A stretch of 64,000 bases of DNA from an uncultured Flavobacteriales bacterium (lineage in GTDB: Bacteria; Bacteroidota; Bacteroidia; Flavobacteriales_D; Parvicellaceae). The notes beneath the pieces are model-generated. The model was not told the DNA's origin, did no database searches, and saw nothing but the letters and a program-made list of their open reading frames with translations. The stretch lies in assembly GCA_943787535.1 (NCBI GenBank), contig CALSMU010000007.1, positions 124,001 through 188,000 of the forward strand, written 5' to 3'. Made by a program: the position numbers and the translations under genes. Shown in pieces: positions 31,228-41,244 of this stretch. Each line of letters starts with the position of its first letter. Within the stretch, counting starts at the first letter, position 1.

Positions 31228-31480
31228 TTATGAAAAAATTGATTTTTAATCAATAGGGTAAAGGTAAGCTATCGAGGAGGATGTACCGTGTTTTTTATTT
31301 TAAAAGATATTAAGAAAATAAGGGGTTTTACACATTTATCTTTCCAATTATGGGTATTGTAAGCTTTCTTTACTGGGTAAGTGTGGAAATCTTATCGTAT
31401 TATGCTAGGAATTACTTTAGACTTGATTTGCACAATATCTTTATTATCAAATTCTTAAAGATACTTTATAAAACGGAAGA

Positions 31481-33685
31481 TTATTCTTCTGTTGCATCAA
31501 CTCTTTCAATGGTGTTAACCCCTTCGATATTTTTAAGGGTTTTCATTAGTTCCGTTAAATGACTGATGTCACTAATGTATAGCATTACTTTTCCCTCGAA
31601 GATGCCATCGTTTGAATTAAAACTAACCGCTTTCATGTTCACGCCTTTCTCACTGGATATGATGGAAGTGATTTGATTTACAAGCCCAATGTCGTCAATC
31701 CCTGTAAATCGAATGCCAGTTAAAAAGTCTGCTAATTCTTTACTTTTCCATCTAGCATTAATTACACGATAAGCATAATTTGCTCGCATTTGTTTGGCAT
31801 TAGGACAGTTATTGCGGTGTATCTTAATTCCATCGCTTATGGTTACGAAGCCAAATACATTGTCTCCAGGAATTGGATTGCAACAAGGAGAAAGAGTATA
31901 GTCCATTTGGCCAATGTTTTCTCCAATTATTAATTCCTCTTTTTTCCCTGCTACCTTATTATACAGTGCTTCGAAGGACTCCTTTATTGTTTTGGTGATA
32001 GAGCCATGTTTAAGATTTCCACCTTTAATTACCAGGGGTTTAATCTTTTTTAAGTCTAGTTTTCCCAAAGCAATTTGAACGTACATTTCCGTGTGTTCAA
32101 CCAGTTCATAAAGTTTTAATAATTCTTTAATGTTTGGTTCTGTAAAATGTACTTTTAAACTGTTCAGTTTTCGCGTTAGAATTTCCTTGCCATCATTGGC
32201 AATTTTTTTCCTTTCGTCTTTTAAAGAAGATTTAATTTTTGCTTTCGCTTTTGATGTAACTACATAGTTCAACCAATCTTCCTTTGGTGTTTGGTTTTTA
32301 GAAGTTATTATTTCAATTTGATCTCCACTCTTAAGTTTGTGGCTAAGGGGAACTAATTTATGATTGACTTTAGCACCAATACATTTAGAGCCTACTTCCG
32401 TATGTATTTCAAAAGCAAAATCAAGGGCTGTTGCATTTAGTGGGAGTGTTTTTAAATCACCGTTAGGCGTAAAAATAAAAATCTCTTTCGTATATAGATT
32501 TAACTTGAAATCATCTACAAAATCTAAAGCATCACTATCTTTATTTTCGATAAGATCACGAACTTGGCTTATCCATTTATCAAACCCGCTTGTTTTGTCG
32601 TTTTCTTCTTTGTACTTCCAATGTGCAGCAAAACCTTTTTCAGCAACTTCGTCCATGCGTTTGGTCCGAATTTGCACTTCTACCCATTTTCCAGTTGGAC
32701 TCATTACAGTAGTGTGCAAAGATTCGTAGCCATTTTGTTTTGGATGTGATATCCAATCTCTTAGTCTTTCAGGGTTTGGTTTGTAATTATCTGTTACTAT
32801 CGAATAAGCTTTCCAACATTCAGATTTTTCATTTTCGGCTTCAGCATCAATAATTATTCTGACAGCGAAAACGTCAAATATCTCTTCAAATTCGACTTCT
32901 TTTTTATGAATTTTATTCCAAATAGAATGGATAGATTTTGGACGGCCTTTAATTGTGTAAGCTAGCCCTTGTGCGTTTAATTCCTTTTTTATAGGTCCAC
33001 AAAATTTTTGAATGAACCGCTCACGGACTTCCTTTGTTTTCTCTAATTTAGCTTCAATCTCATTGTATTCTTCTGGATGAGTATGTTTCAATGCAAGATC
33101 ATCCAGAGCAGATTTAATACCGTTTAATCCAAGCCTGTGCGCTAGCGGCGCATAAATAAAAGAAGTTTCGGAAGCAATTTTCAGTCTTTTATCCTCACGC
33201 ATCGATCCAAGCGTCTGCATGTTGTGCAACCGATCTGCGAGTTTTATTAAAATCACTCTTAAATCTTCAGGAATGGTAAGAAGCATCTTTCTAAAGTTCT
33301 CTGCTTGAGCAGATTTACTCAAATCAAATGCTTCAGAAAGTTTTGTTAAACCGTCGATAATTTTTCGACACTTTATGCCGAACATCGATTCAATGTCGTC
33401 TAGGGTAATATCGGTGTCTTCAACCGTGTCATGAAGTAATGCACAGGCAATAGAAGTTGCACCTAAACCAAGTTCAGATGCGCAAATTCTTGCTACAGCT
33501 ATAGGGTGAAAGATATATGGCTCACCTGATTTTCGTCGCATTTCTTTATGTGCTTCAACCGCAACATCGAATGCTTTACGGATAAATTTTGTGTCTTCTT
33601 TGGTGCGTTCAACTTTCATTGAGCGCAATAAACCTCTATATGCGTTTAGAATTTCTTTTTTCTCTTTTTCTTCATCAATTTGCAT
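31481..33685 (-). CDS. RelA/SpoT family (p)ppGpp synthetase/hydrolase
   Basis: HD domain ALLHDTVEDTDIT, synthetase region GRPKSIHSIWNKI, TGS and ACT domains. Confidence 0.95.
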   Translation of the reverse strand: MQIDEEKEKKEILNAYRGLLRSMKVERTKEDTKFIRKAFDVAVEAHKEMRRKSGEPYIFHPIAVARICASELGLGATSIACALLHDTVEDTDITLDDIESMFGIKCRKIIDGLTKLSEAFDLSKSAQAENFRKMLLTIPEDLRVILIKLADRLHNMQTLGSMREDKRLKIASETSFIYAPLAHRLGLNGIKSALDDLALKHTHPEEYNEIEAKLEKTKEVRERFIQKFCGPIKKELNAQGLAYTIKGRPKSIHSIWNKIHKKEVEFEEIFDVFAVRIIIDAEAENEKSECWKAYSIVTDNYKPNPERLRDWISHPKQNGYESLHTTVMSPTGKWVEVQIRTKRMDEVAEKGFAAHWKYKEENDKTSGFDKWISQVRDLIENKDSDALDFVDDFKLNLYTKEIFIFTPNGDLKTLPLNATALDFAFEIHTEVGSKCIGAKVNHKLVPLSHKLKSGDQIEIITSKNQTPKEDWLNYVVTSKAKAKIKSSLKDERKKIANDGKEILTRKLNSLKVHFTEPNIKELLKLYELVEHTEMYVQIALGKLDLKKIKPLVIKGGNLKHGSITKTIKESFEALYNKVAGKKEELIIGENIGQMDYTLSPCCNPIPGDNVFGFVTISDGIKIHRNNCPNAKQMRANYAYRVINARWKSKELADFLTGIRFTGIDDIGLVNQITSIISSEKGVNMKAVSFNSNDGIFEGKVMLYISDISHLTELMKTLKNIEGVNTIERVDATEE

Positions 33686-33703
33686 AGAGGCTTGGTTTTA
33701 GAT

Positions 33704-34975
33704 TTATTTTGCTGGTAAAACTTTAGTTGAAACTTCTCCAAAACCAACACGAATACCATCTTTTTCAGAGTACCCTCGCATAATTACGGTGTCATTATCG
33801 TTGATAAATTTTCTTTCTGAACCATCCGGCATTGGAAACGGTTTAGTTCCTTTCCATGATGTTTCTAACATAGAACCATACATCCCTTCTTCCGGACCAC
33901 TAATCGTACCAGAACCGTAACAATCTCCGTTGTTAATGTCACAGCCATTAATTGTATGATGCGCCAATTGCTGGTTCATGTTCCAGTACATGTACTTGTA
34001 ATTGGATTTACCTACAGAAACTTCTTCACCACCCTCTGGTTGAATTAAAACCTCTAGGTTTATGTCTATGTGCTTGTCACCCTCATATTCTAGGTAAGGT
34101 AATACTTTAGGATCTTGCACTGGACCTGCTGTTCTGAAAGGTTCCAGAGCATCTAAGGTGACAATCCATGGCGATAATGAAGAGGCAAAGTTTTTACCTA
34201 AGAAAGGTCCTAATGGCACATATTCCCATCCTTGAATATCTCTTGCACTCCAATCATTAAACAATGCCATACCGAAAATATAATCATCTGCTTCTTCGGT
34301 AGATATTGAACTCCCTAGAGGGTTTGCATCAAAAGTAATAAAAGCGGTTTCCAGTTCAAAATCTAGTAAATTACTATTTCCAAATACTGGAATTTCTGCT
34401 GTAGGAGGTTTTTTTTGTCCTTTCGGTCTATGTATGGGAGTTTCTGAAACAATAATAGAACTGGATCTGCCATGATATCCAACCGGAATATGTTTCCAGT
34501 TTGGTAACAAAGCATTGTTCGGGTCTCTGAAAAGGCAACCAACGTTGTAAGCATGTTGCTCTGAAGAGTAAAAATCGGTATAATCACCTATTTTTACCGG
34601 AAGATACATCTTGGCATCTGATTGTTTGAATAAGATTTGGTTCAGCTCTTCCGCATTCTGTTGCAACTCTTGATTAGTTTCATCCAGTAAATCAGAAATT
34701 CTATTTCTCAGTTGACGAACAGCCATTTTTCCATGCTGCATCATTTTATTTAGAAAATTGTAATCAAAGTCTGCTAATGTAAAAGGAGTATCGTTTAAGT
34801 ATCCTAATTCAAAAAGGTTTTTTAAATCAAGTATTTTTTCTCCAATAGCAACTCCAACTCTTGGTGAATCTGTTAAAACAGAAAAAACTCCAAAAGGAAG
34901 GTTTTGAATTGTGAAATCACTCTTTGGGGGTACATTTACCCATGACTTCAAATTTGGATTATTGGCTTTTATCAT
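33704..34975 (-). CDS. fahA: Fumarylacetoacetase
   Basis: DFYSSEQHAYNVGCLFRDPNNALLPNWKHIPVGYHGRSSSI, GFGEVSTKVLPA. Confidence 0.95.
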   Translation of the reverse strand: MIKANNPNLKSWVNVPPKSDFTIQNLPFGVFSVLTDSPRVGVAIGEKILDLKNLFELGYLNDTPFTLADFDYNFLNKMMQHGKMAVRQLRNRISDLLDETNQELQQNAEELNQILFKQSDAKMYLPVKIGDYTDFYSSEQHAYNVGCLFRDPNNALLPNWKHIPVGYHGRSSSIIVSETPIHRPKGQKKPPTAEIPVFGNSNLLDFELETAFITFDANPLGSSISTEEADDYIFGMALFNDWSARDIQGWEYVPLGPFLGKNFASSLSPWIVTLDALEPFRTAGPVQDPKVLPYLEYEGDKHIDINLEVLIQPEGGEEVSVGKSNYKYMYWNMNQQLAHHTINGCDINNGDCYGSGTISGPEEGMYGSMLETSWKGTKPFPMPDGSERKFINDNDTVIMRGYSEKDGIRVGFGEVSTKVLPAK

Positions 34976-34987
34976 TTTTTAATGGTA

Positions 34988-36262
34988 TTAAAATTTAAAT
35001 ATTGGTCGAGGACACATTAAAGCATTTACTTCTTTTTTAACTTCCTCAATTATAGCATCATTTTCAAAGTTTTCAATTACTCTGTCAATTAATTCAACAA
35101 TTGTTTCTATTTCTTCTGTGTTAATGCCTCTTGTAGTAATAGCAGGAGTTCCTACTCTAATCCCGCTTGTTACAAATGGAGATTCCGTATCAAATGGAAC
35201 CATATTTTTATTAACAGTAATATCTGCCTTCACTAAAGCATTTTCGGCATCTTTTCCTGTAATATTTTTTGATCTTAAATCAATTAACATAGAATGGTTA
35301 TCTGTTCCTCCAGATATAACTTTATAACCTCTTTTTACAAAGGCATCAGCCATAGTTTGTGCATTTAAAATGACTTGCTTTCCATAAGCTTTAAAATTAT
35401 CCGAAAGCGCTTCTCCAAATGCAATTGCTTTGGCCGCAATGACATGCTCCAGCGGTCCACCTTGTGAACCTGGGAAAACAGCCGAGTCTAACAATCCTGA
35501 CATCTTTCTTAGATTCCCATTTTTCCATTTTATTCCAAATGGGTTTTCGAAATCTTTTCCCATCATAATAACTCCACCTCTAGGACCTCTCAATGTTTTG
35601 TGAGTAGTAGTGGTTACGATATGGCAATGCGGTATTGGATCGTTTAATATTTTGGCAGCAATTAATCCAGCAGGATGCGAAATATCTGCTAATAATAAAG
35701 CACCCACTTTATCTGCTATTTCTCTAAAACGTTTGTAGTTCCAATCTCTAGAATATGCGGATGCACCACATATAATTAACTGGGGTTCCTCTTCAATAGC
35801 TTTCGCTTCTATTTTATCATAATCAACAATACCCGTTTCTTTTTCTACACCATAAAATGAAGGAACGTATAGTTTTCCTGAAAAGTTTACGGATGATCCA
35901 TGGGTTAAATGACCTCCATGCGATAAATCGAAACCTAAGATTTTGTCACCCGGATTTAAGCAAGCTAACATAACAGCAGCATTCGCTTGTGATCCTGAAT
36001 GAGGCTGAACATTTACCCAAGCGGCTCCAAACAATTCTTTTAATCTGTCGATTGCTAGTTGTTCTACTTTATCTACAACTTCACACCCTCCATAATAGCG
36101 TTTGTTGGGAAGTCCTTCTGCATATTTATTTGTAAGAATAGAACCTTGCGCTTCTGTAACACTATCGCTTACAAAATTTTCAGAGGCAATCAATTCGATT
36201 CCGTTGATTTGTCTTTTTTTTTCTTCTTCAATTAAATCAAAGATTTGCGTGTCTTTTTGCAT
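34988..36262 (-). CDS. glyA: Serine hydroxymethyltransferase
   Basis: [40 protein letters not shown]. Confidence 0.97.
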   Translation of the reverse strand: MQKDTQIFDLIEEEKKRQINGIELIASENFVSDSVTEAQGSILTNKYAEGLPNKRYYGGCEVVDKVEQLAIDRLKELFGAAWVNVQPHSGSQANAAVMLACLNPGDKILGFDLSHGGHLTHGSSVNFSGKLYVPSFYGVEKETGIVDYDKIEAKAIEEEPQLIICGASAYSRDWNYKRFREIADKVGALLLADISHPAGLIAAKILNDPIPHCHIVTTTTHKTLRGPRGGVIMMGKDFENPFGIKWKNGNLRKMSGLLDSAVFPGSQGGPLEHVIAAKAIAFGEALSDNFKAYGKQVILNAQTMADAFVKRGYKVISGGTDNHSMLIDLRSKNITGKDAENALVKADITVNKNMVPFDTESPFVTSGIRVGTPAITTRGINTEEIETIVELIDRVIENFENDAIIEEVKKEVNALMCPRPIFKF

Positions 36263-36407
36263 TCTAAATTAATTTAGGTACAAATTTAATTATTTGCTAT
36301 GAAATCTTGCCTAGCTTCGAACTTTTCTTTTTCTTTTAAAGCTTCGCAATTTTTCTTTTTAGAATAACAAGGAGCCTAATGGTTTATTTGCTAATTTTCT
36401 GGACGAA

Positions 36408-36920
36408 TTATCGATTTTCGTCATTAAAACTTAAGTGCAATTTAAATGCTAACACTAAGAGCAAAGCAGGTAATGAAGATTGGAGAAAATGCATCAAACC
36501 TAAAGAGATTAAATAAGTGTTTTCCTGCCAATTATAATCAGAAGAAATAAACCGTAATCCATAGATAATTAAGGCTGAAAAAAAGATAGTACCATAGAGA
36601 ACTAAAGCATATTTTATTATTCTTTTTTTGTTGTAAAGTATAAAAGGGATAAGGATACTAAACAATAAAAAGTAAAAAGTAAAAGCCAATGTGAAAAGCC
36701 ATTTCAGATTTATTAATTCGGTAATAGATTTTCCTTTAAGTAACTTTTCCATCCACGAGTCAGTATAGTTCTCTACCATTGGAGTTCCTTCTGCACTAAA
36801 TAGGCTTAAATAATGAATTTGATACTGCACGTTTTTGAAAACATAATCTCGAATGAAGTCAGAATAAAATAAAAAGGATACCAACAAAATAAGTGCAAAT
36901 ATTTTTAGTGTTTTATTCAT
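36408..36920 (-). CDS. Exosortase F system-associated-type membrane protein
   Basis: Small multi-TM protein, FYSDFIRDYVFKNVQYQIHYLS...NLKWLFTLAFTFYFLLFSILI, immediately downstream of the exosortase. Confidence 0.72.
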   Translation of the reverse strand: MNKTLKIFALILLVSFLFYSDFIRDYVFKNVQYQIHYLSLFSAEGTPMVENYTDSWMEKLLKGKSITELINLKWLFTLAFTFYFLLFSILIPFILYNKKRIIKYALVLYGTIFFSALIIYGLRFISSDYNWQENTYLISLGLMHFLQSSLPALLLVLAFKLHLSFNDENR

Positions 36921-36982
36921 TAGAAATATATCTTCATAGGTAGTTCGCTTGGGGTTTCACTTTCGAAATCACGTTAAGTCTT

Positions 36983-37555
36983 TTAGATTTTATTCTTTGT
37001 TTTTACTATTCCCGATAATTTCTGAACCCACCAATACCACAGAAGGAAAATAAGTCCATAAATAATTACTTGAAAAGTGATGTTATGGTTAAAGTCCAAA
37101 GCTTTTGGGTTTTCAGCAGAAATAATAGTAAGTATGGCTATTCGAACAGCATTTGCAGTATGAATTATAAATATTCCTAATGGAATAAACCAAAGTTTCT
37201 TTTTCCAGGAACCAGGAAATGCAAGTATAAATAATGTAAACAGTCCAAATATTTTAACCCCGTTGCATGGTTCTCCTATCCAAACACCATGATTATGGTA
37301 ATCTCCTTTTACAGATGTAATTACTAATCCAGTAGATGCATCTAAAGTTGGCTCATAACCACATATGCTTACAAACATATTTGCATATTCAGCTAAGCGA
37401 ATCGAAATGCTTGCTTGAATATTGAAATGATTGGAGTCAGATGAAAAAAGTTGATCCAGCTTATATATGTTATGGTAAAGGCTAAACCATAATATGGCAA
37501 GACCAGAAAAAATAATAATAAACTTTAAAAATGGATTTTCGAAATATCTTTTCAC
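36983..37555 (-). CDS. Exosortase/archaeosortase family protein (XrtF-like)
   Basis: Multi-TM with the conserved Cys/Arg/His triad context: GEPCNGVKIFGLF, HTANAVRIAILT, DFNHNITFQ. Confidence 0.85.
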   Translation of the reverse strand: MKRYFENPFLKFIIIFSGLAILWFSLYHNIYKLDQLFSSDSNHFNIQASISIRLAEYANMFVSICGYEPTLDASTGLVITSVKGDYHNHGVWIGEPCNGVKIFGLFTLFILAFPGSWKKKLWFIPLGIFIIHTANAVRIAILTIISAENPKALDFNHNITFQVIIYGLIFLLWYWWVQKLSGIVKTKNKI

Positions 37556-37577
37556 TACAAAAGAATCTTGAGAGAAT

Positions 37578-37805
37578 TTATTTCTTTTTTAATACACTGT
37601 AAACCTTTTTTCCTCCAAAAGCTGCACCTATTGCGACTAAAAAACTAAGCCCTCCATCAACAGGAACGCAAGGAGGCGGCCAACAAGGAGGTTCTCCACC
37701 GCCAGGTCCACTGGGAGGGTCTCCTCCTCCAGGTTGTCCCAGCGCAACGAAAACCAACAATAGAAGCGATAGTGTCAATAATGTTTTTATGTTATTCCTT
37801 ATCAT
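37578..37805 (-). CDS. Small secreted Pro/Gly-rich protein with PID-CTERM-like C-terminal sorting tail (putative exosortase substrate)
   Basis: Signal peptide; PGGGDPPSGPGGGEPPCWPPPC; tail VPVDGGLSFLVAIGAAFGGKKVYSVLKKK = short motif + hydrophobic segment + basic end. Confidence 0.75.
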   Translation of the reverse strand: MIRNNIKTLLTLSLLLLVFVALGQPGGGDPPSGPGGGEPPCWPPPCVPVDGGLSFLVAIGAAFGGKKVYSVLKKK

Positions 37806-37814
37806 AATAGACTA

Positions 37815-37822
37815 CAAATATA
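37815..37822 (-). promoter_or_regulatory. Candidate -7 element (TATATTTG) for the exosortase substrate gene
   Basis: Reverse complement of CAAATATA, ~10 nt upstream of the start; matches TAnnTTTG. No well-spaced -33 TTTG seen. Confidence 0.35.
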
Positions 37823-37975
37823 ATTGTTTGGTAGCAAATAAACTTATTTTTCTGCAAAACAATAATATATTGGATAAGCATTGTTTCTATTTCTTTACAA
37901 ATATGCATTCTACGTGAAATATAACATTGAATTCTAAACAAAAGTAGAAGGTTTATTGCGATTATGGAGGTTAAT

Positions 37976-38008
37976 TTTGTTTAAGGTTAAAAAGCAATGT
38001 TATATTTG
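37976..38008 (+). promoter_or_regulatory. Candidate Bacteroidetes-type promoter for the polysaccharide locus
   Basis: TTTG (37976-37979), 21-nt spacer, TATATTTG (38001-38008); matches TTTG-N~19-TAnnTTTG; 27 nt upstream of the wzc start. Confidence 0.5.
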
Positions 38009-38035
38009 TAGTTGAAATGACATAATGTAATACGA

Positions 38036-40399
38036 TTGGGAGACTCATTACAAAATATAAAAGAGGAGAAACTTATAAGTATAGAAGACTTAAAGTGGAT
38101 AGGAGGTGCAATTGCAAAAGGTTGGTACTTGTTTATTTTAATGCCTATTATTGTAGGTGCAATTGGATTTTTTTACTCGTATAGAATTACTCCAGAGTAT
38201 TCTGCTAAGATTCAAATTCTTCTTAAATCAAATGACGTTTATGACTACCAATCCTCTATACAGAAAAGTGTAGGGTATGCTCAATCGTATACAGATATTA
38301 GAACACAGCAACGAATTTTAAGCTCCTATGATTTAATTGAAAGAACACTTGCTAAGTTGGATTTCGATGTTTCGTATTATATCGTAGGTCGCGTTAACAC
38401 AAAAGAGTTTTTTGAGAATATGCCTTTCCTTGTTGATATTGAGGTAATCAATGATGAGATTTATGAAATTCCAATTGAAATTAAAATAATTGATGAAGAA
38501 ACTTTTGCATTGGAGTTTATGTTGAAAAAATCGAAGGTTATTCGACAGCACAAATTTAATGAAACGGCAATCACAAATGATTACATTATTAAGGTAGAAA
38601 GTAGTGATCAAATAAATAAGGCTTCAATAGATAACTTGACTCTCATTAATTACCGAATTAAAGTGCATGCTGCAAGTTATTGGGTAAGCAGAATTATGTC
38701 AGGAATGAAAATAAATAATCTAGAATATACAAGCATTTTAGACATTGCGCTAACAGATGAAGTTCCACAGCGAGCAAAAATGTTCTTGGATACATTAGCT
38801 ATGGAGTATATTGATTATACGTTGAAAAGTGAGTTTACAGTCAATCAAAACACTTTAGAATATATTAACAAACAACTGAATGAGGTTGTTGATGTATTAG
38901 ATTCTATCGAATTGGAAGTGGATAGTGTTCGAGAGGATAAGGGTATTTTAGATTTGACGAAAGAATCTTCAGCTTATTTTTCTGAAATGGTAACTGCTGA
39001 GTCTACCCTCAAAGGGTTGCAGCTTGATGTGCAATCTATGGATAATTTAAAGAATTACATAATCAACACGAAGGAGGATAATCTTTTACCTCCTTCCTTC
39101 TATGTGTTAAAAAACGACGTTTACTTAGCCAAAGCTTTGAGCGAATTTTATGAAGGACAGTTAACGAAAATTAATTTGAAATACGATGTGAAAGAAGGGC
39201 ATATGGGGTTGGATAAATTGAACGAAAAAATGAACCTTCAAAGAAAAGATATTTTAATCTATATTGAAAATACAAGGATAGCCATACAAGAAAAGATTGC
39301 AGAAGTGAAGGTTCAATTGGATTATTATGAAGGTTTGGTGAAGAAAATTCCAAAATCTCAAAGCGACATGTTATCCATTACGCGAAGAATGCAAGTAAAC
39401 GAGAAATTGTATATGTATTTACTAGAGAAAAGAGCGAATACTTATATTGCAAAATCGGGTATTGTCCCCCAAACAAAGGTTATTGAAAAGGCTCGTGTTA
39501 GCGGTTTGGTTAGTAAGAATAAAGATTCCGTTTTAATGATGTTTGTAATGATTGGGTTTGTGCTTGCAGGCGGAGTTGCCTTATTGAAATATTTATTTTA
39601 CCACACTTTCGAAAATTCAAAAGAATTGGCAGCTAACACAACGATCCCTTTACTAGGTAGTCTTCCTTTTGTTAAAGAAAATGAGATTCAATTGGGAGTG
39701 CTGCAATCTTCTAAATCTAACATTATTGAAGCTTTGAGAGGTGTTCGAACCTCATTAAGCTACATGAATGCAGAACTAGAATCAAGGGTGCTTCTTGTTA
39801 CATCCATTCATCCAGGAGAAGGGAAAACGTTTACCTCTAAAAACCTGGCTTCAATTTATGCACGATCCGGAAAGAAAGTTGTGTTAATTGATTTTGATTT
39901 GCATAAGCCCAAAGTGCATAAGGTTCTCAACTTGGATAACTCTATTGGAAGCTCGGTGTACTTGTCAGGAAACACAGAAATAGAAAATATTATTCAAAAA
40001 GAGGTTGAAGAAAATTTAGACGTAATCTCAAGTGGTCCAATTCCACCCAACGCATCTGAGTTGATGTTGTCAAACCGTATTGAAGAAATGTTTACTTATT
40101 TAAAGAAGCATTATGATTATATATTTATCGATACTCCACCGGTTGGTTATATTAGCGACGGTATTGTTTTATTGAAACATGTAGATGCTTCTGTGTTTGT
40201 AATGAATACAAAAATGGCCAATCGAAAAGGTTTGAAGTACTTGGAAGAGATCGTCGAAAAAAGTAAATTAATCAATAAAGGTATCGTATTGAATGGCGTG
40301 CGTTTGAAACGCTGGAAATACTATTACGGTAAGTATGGATATGGATATGGATATGGATATGGATATGGTTACGGTGGAGATGGTTCTAAAGGGAAATAG
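38036..40399 (+). CDS. Polysaccharide chain-length determinant / tyrosine autokinase (Wzc-like BY-kinase)
   Basis: Wzz domain with two TMs; Walker A-like HPGEGKTFTSKNLA, VLIDFDLHKPKVHK, YIFIDTPPVGY; Tyr-rich C-terminal tail. TTG start. Confidence 0.92.
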   Translation: MGDSLQNIKEEKLISIEDLKWIGGAIAKGWYLFILMPIIVGAIGFFYSYRITPEYSAKIQILLKSNDVYDYQSSIQKSVGYAQSYTDIRTQQRILSSYDLIERTLAKLDFDVSYYIVGRVNTKEFFENMPFLVDIEVINDEIYEIPIEIKIIDEETFALEFMLKKSKVIRQHKFNETAITNDYIIKVESSDQINKASIDNLTLINYRIKVHAASYWVSRIMSGMKINNLEYTSILDIALTDEVPQRAKMFLDTLAMEYIDYTLKSEFTVNQNTLEYINKQLNEVVDVLDSIELEVDSVREDKGILDLTKESSAYFSEMVTAESTLKGLQLDVQSMDNLKNYIINTKEDNLLPPSFYVLKNDVYLAKALSEFYEGQLTKINLKYDVKEGHMGLDKLNEKMNLQRKDILIYIENTRIAIQEKIAEVKVQLDYYEGLVKKIPKSQSDMLSITRRMQVNEKLYMYLLEKRANTYIAKSGIVPQTKVIEKARVSGLVSKNKDSVLMMFVMIGFVLAGGVALLKYLFYHTFENSKELAANTTIPLLGSLPFVKENEIQLGVLQSSKSNIIEALRGVRTSLSYMNAELESRVLLVTSIHPGEGKTFTSKNLASIYARSGKKVVLIDFDLHKPKVHKVLNLDNSIGSSVYLSGNTEIENIIQKEVEENLDVISSGPIPPNASELMLSNRIEEMFTYLKKHYDYIFIDTPPVGYISDGIVLLKHVDASVFVMNTKMANRKGLKYLEEIVEKSKLINKGIVLNGVRLKRWKYYYGKYGYGYGYGYGYGYGGDGSKGK
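40334..40368 (+). repeat. Hexanucleotide tandem repeat (TATGGA)~5.8 encoding Tyr-Gly tail
   Basis: Read directly; tail KYYYGKYGYGYGYGYGYGYGGDGSKGK. Confidence 0.95.
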
Positions 40400-40402
40400 T
40401 TA

Positions 40403-41242
40403 ATGGAAAATTGGGATAAGGAAATTACACCAAAGAAATCACTATTTGATTTAAATTTAAACCAAATATGGAAATTTAGAGATTTATTGTTTTTATTTGT
40501 TTGGAGAGATTTTGTTTCGGTTTACAAGCAAACTATCTTAGGCCCATTGTGGTTTTTTATACAACCTATTTTAACTTCAATCACTTTTACGATTATTTTT
40601 GGAAATTTTGCTCAAATTTCGACAGATGGGATGCCTAAAATAATATTCTACATGGCAGGCATTACTATGTGGAATTATTTTGCTGATTGCCTAAATAAAA
40701 CCTCTAATACTTTTGTCGTAAACCAAGGATTGTTTGGTAAGGTTTATTTCCCAAGGTTAATTGTTCCGCTTTCTATTATTGTTACCAACCTTTTAAAGTT
40801 TGGAATCCAAATAATCCTTTTTATTGTGTTTTGGACTTATTTTTATGTAACGACTGATACAATGCAGCCTAACTGGTATATACTTATTTTTCCTCTGTTA
40901 ATTATTATTATGGCAGCTTTAGGACTAGGGTTTGGTATGGTGATTTCTGCTTTAACTACCAAGTATCGAGATCTAACATTTTTAATCGGATTTGGTGTGC
41001 AGCTATTAATGTATGCTTCCCCTATAATCTATCCAATTTCTACGGTGCCCGAAAAGCATCAATGGCTTATCAAGCTAAATCCAATGACGAGCATAATAGA
41101 TACATTTAAACATGCGCTTATGGGAACTGGTTCGTTTGATTTATATAACCTGCTTTATAGCTGTGCTTTTGCAGTTTGTATTTTATTTCTGGGATTAGTG
41201 GTTTTTAATAAGGTAGAGAAATCATTTATTGATACGGTTTAA
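40403..41242 (+). CDS. Polysaccharide ABC transporter permease (Wzm-like)
   Basis: [43 protein letters not shown]-2 type. Confidence 0.93.
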   Translation: MENWDKEITPKKSLFDLNLNQIWKFRDLLFLFVWRDFVSVYKQTILGPLWFFIQPILTSITFTIIFGNFAQISTDGMPKIIFYMAGITMWNYFADCLNKTSNTFVVNQGLFGKVYFPRLIVPLSIIVTNLLKFGIQIILFIVFWTYFYVTTDTMQPNWYILIFPLLIIIMAALGLGFGMVISALTTKYRDLTFLIGFGVQLLMYASPIIYPISTVPEKHQWLIKLNPMTSIIDTFKHALMGTGSFDLYNLLYSCAFAVCILFLGLVVFNKVEKSFIDTV

Positions 41243-41244
41243 AA

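Noticed and set aside
31228-31480. Possible small RNA or tRNA in the fur / relA gap
   Set aside because: No cloverleaf, no strong hairpin and no terminator pattern seen by eye.
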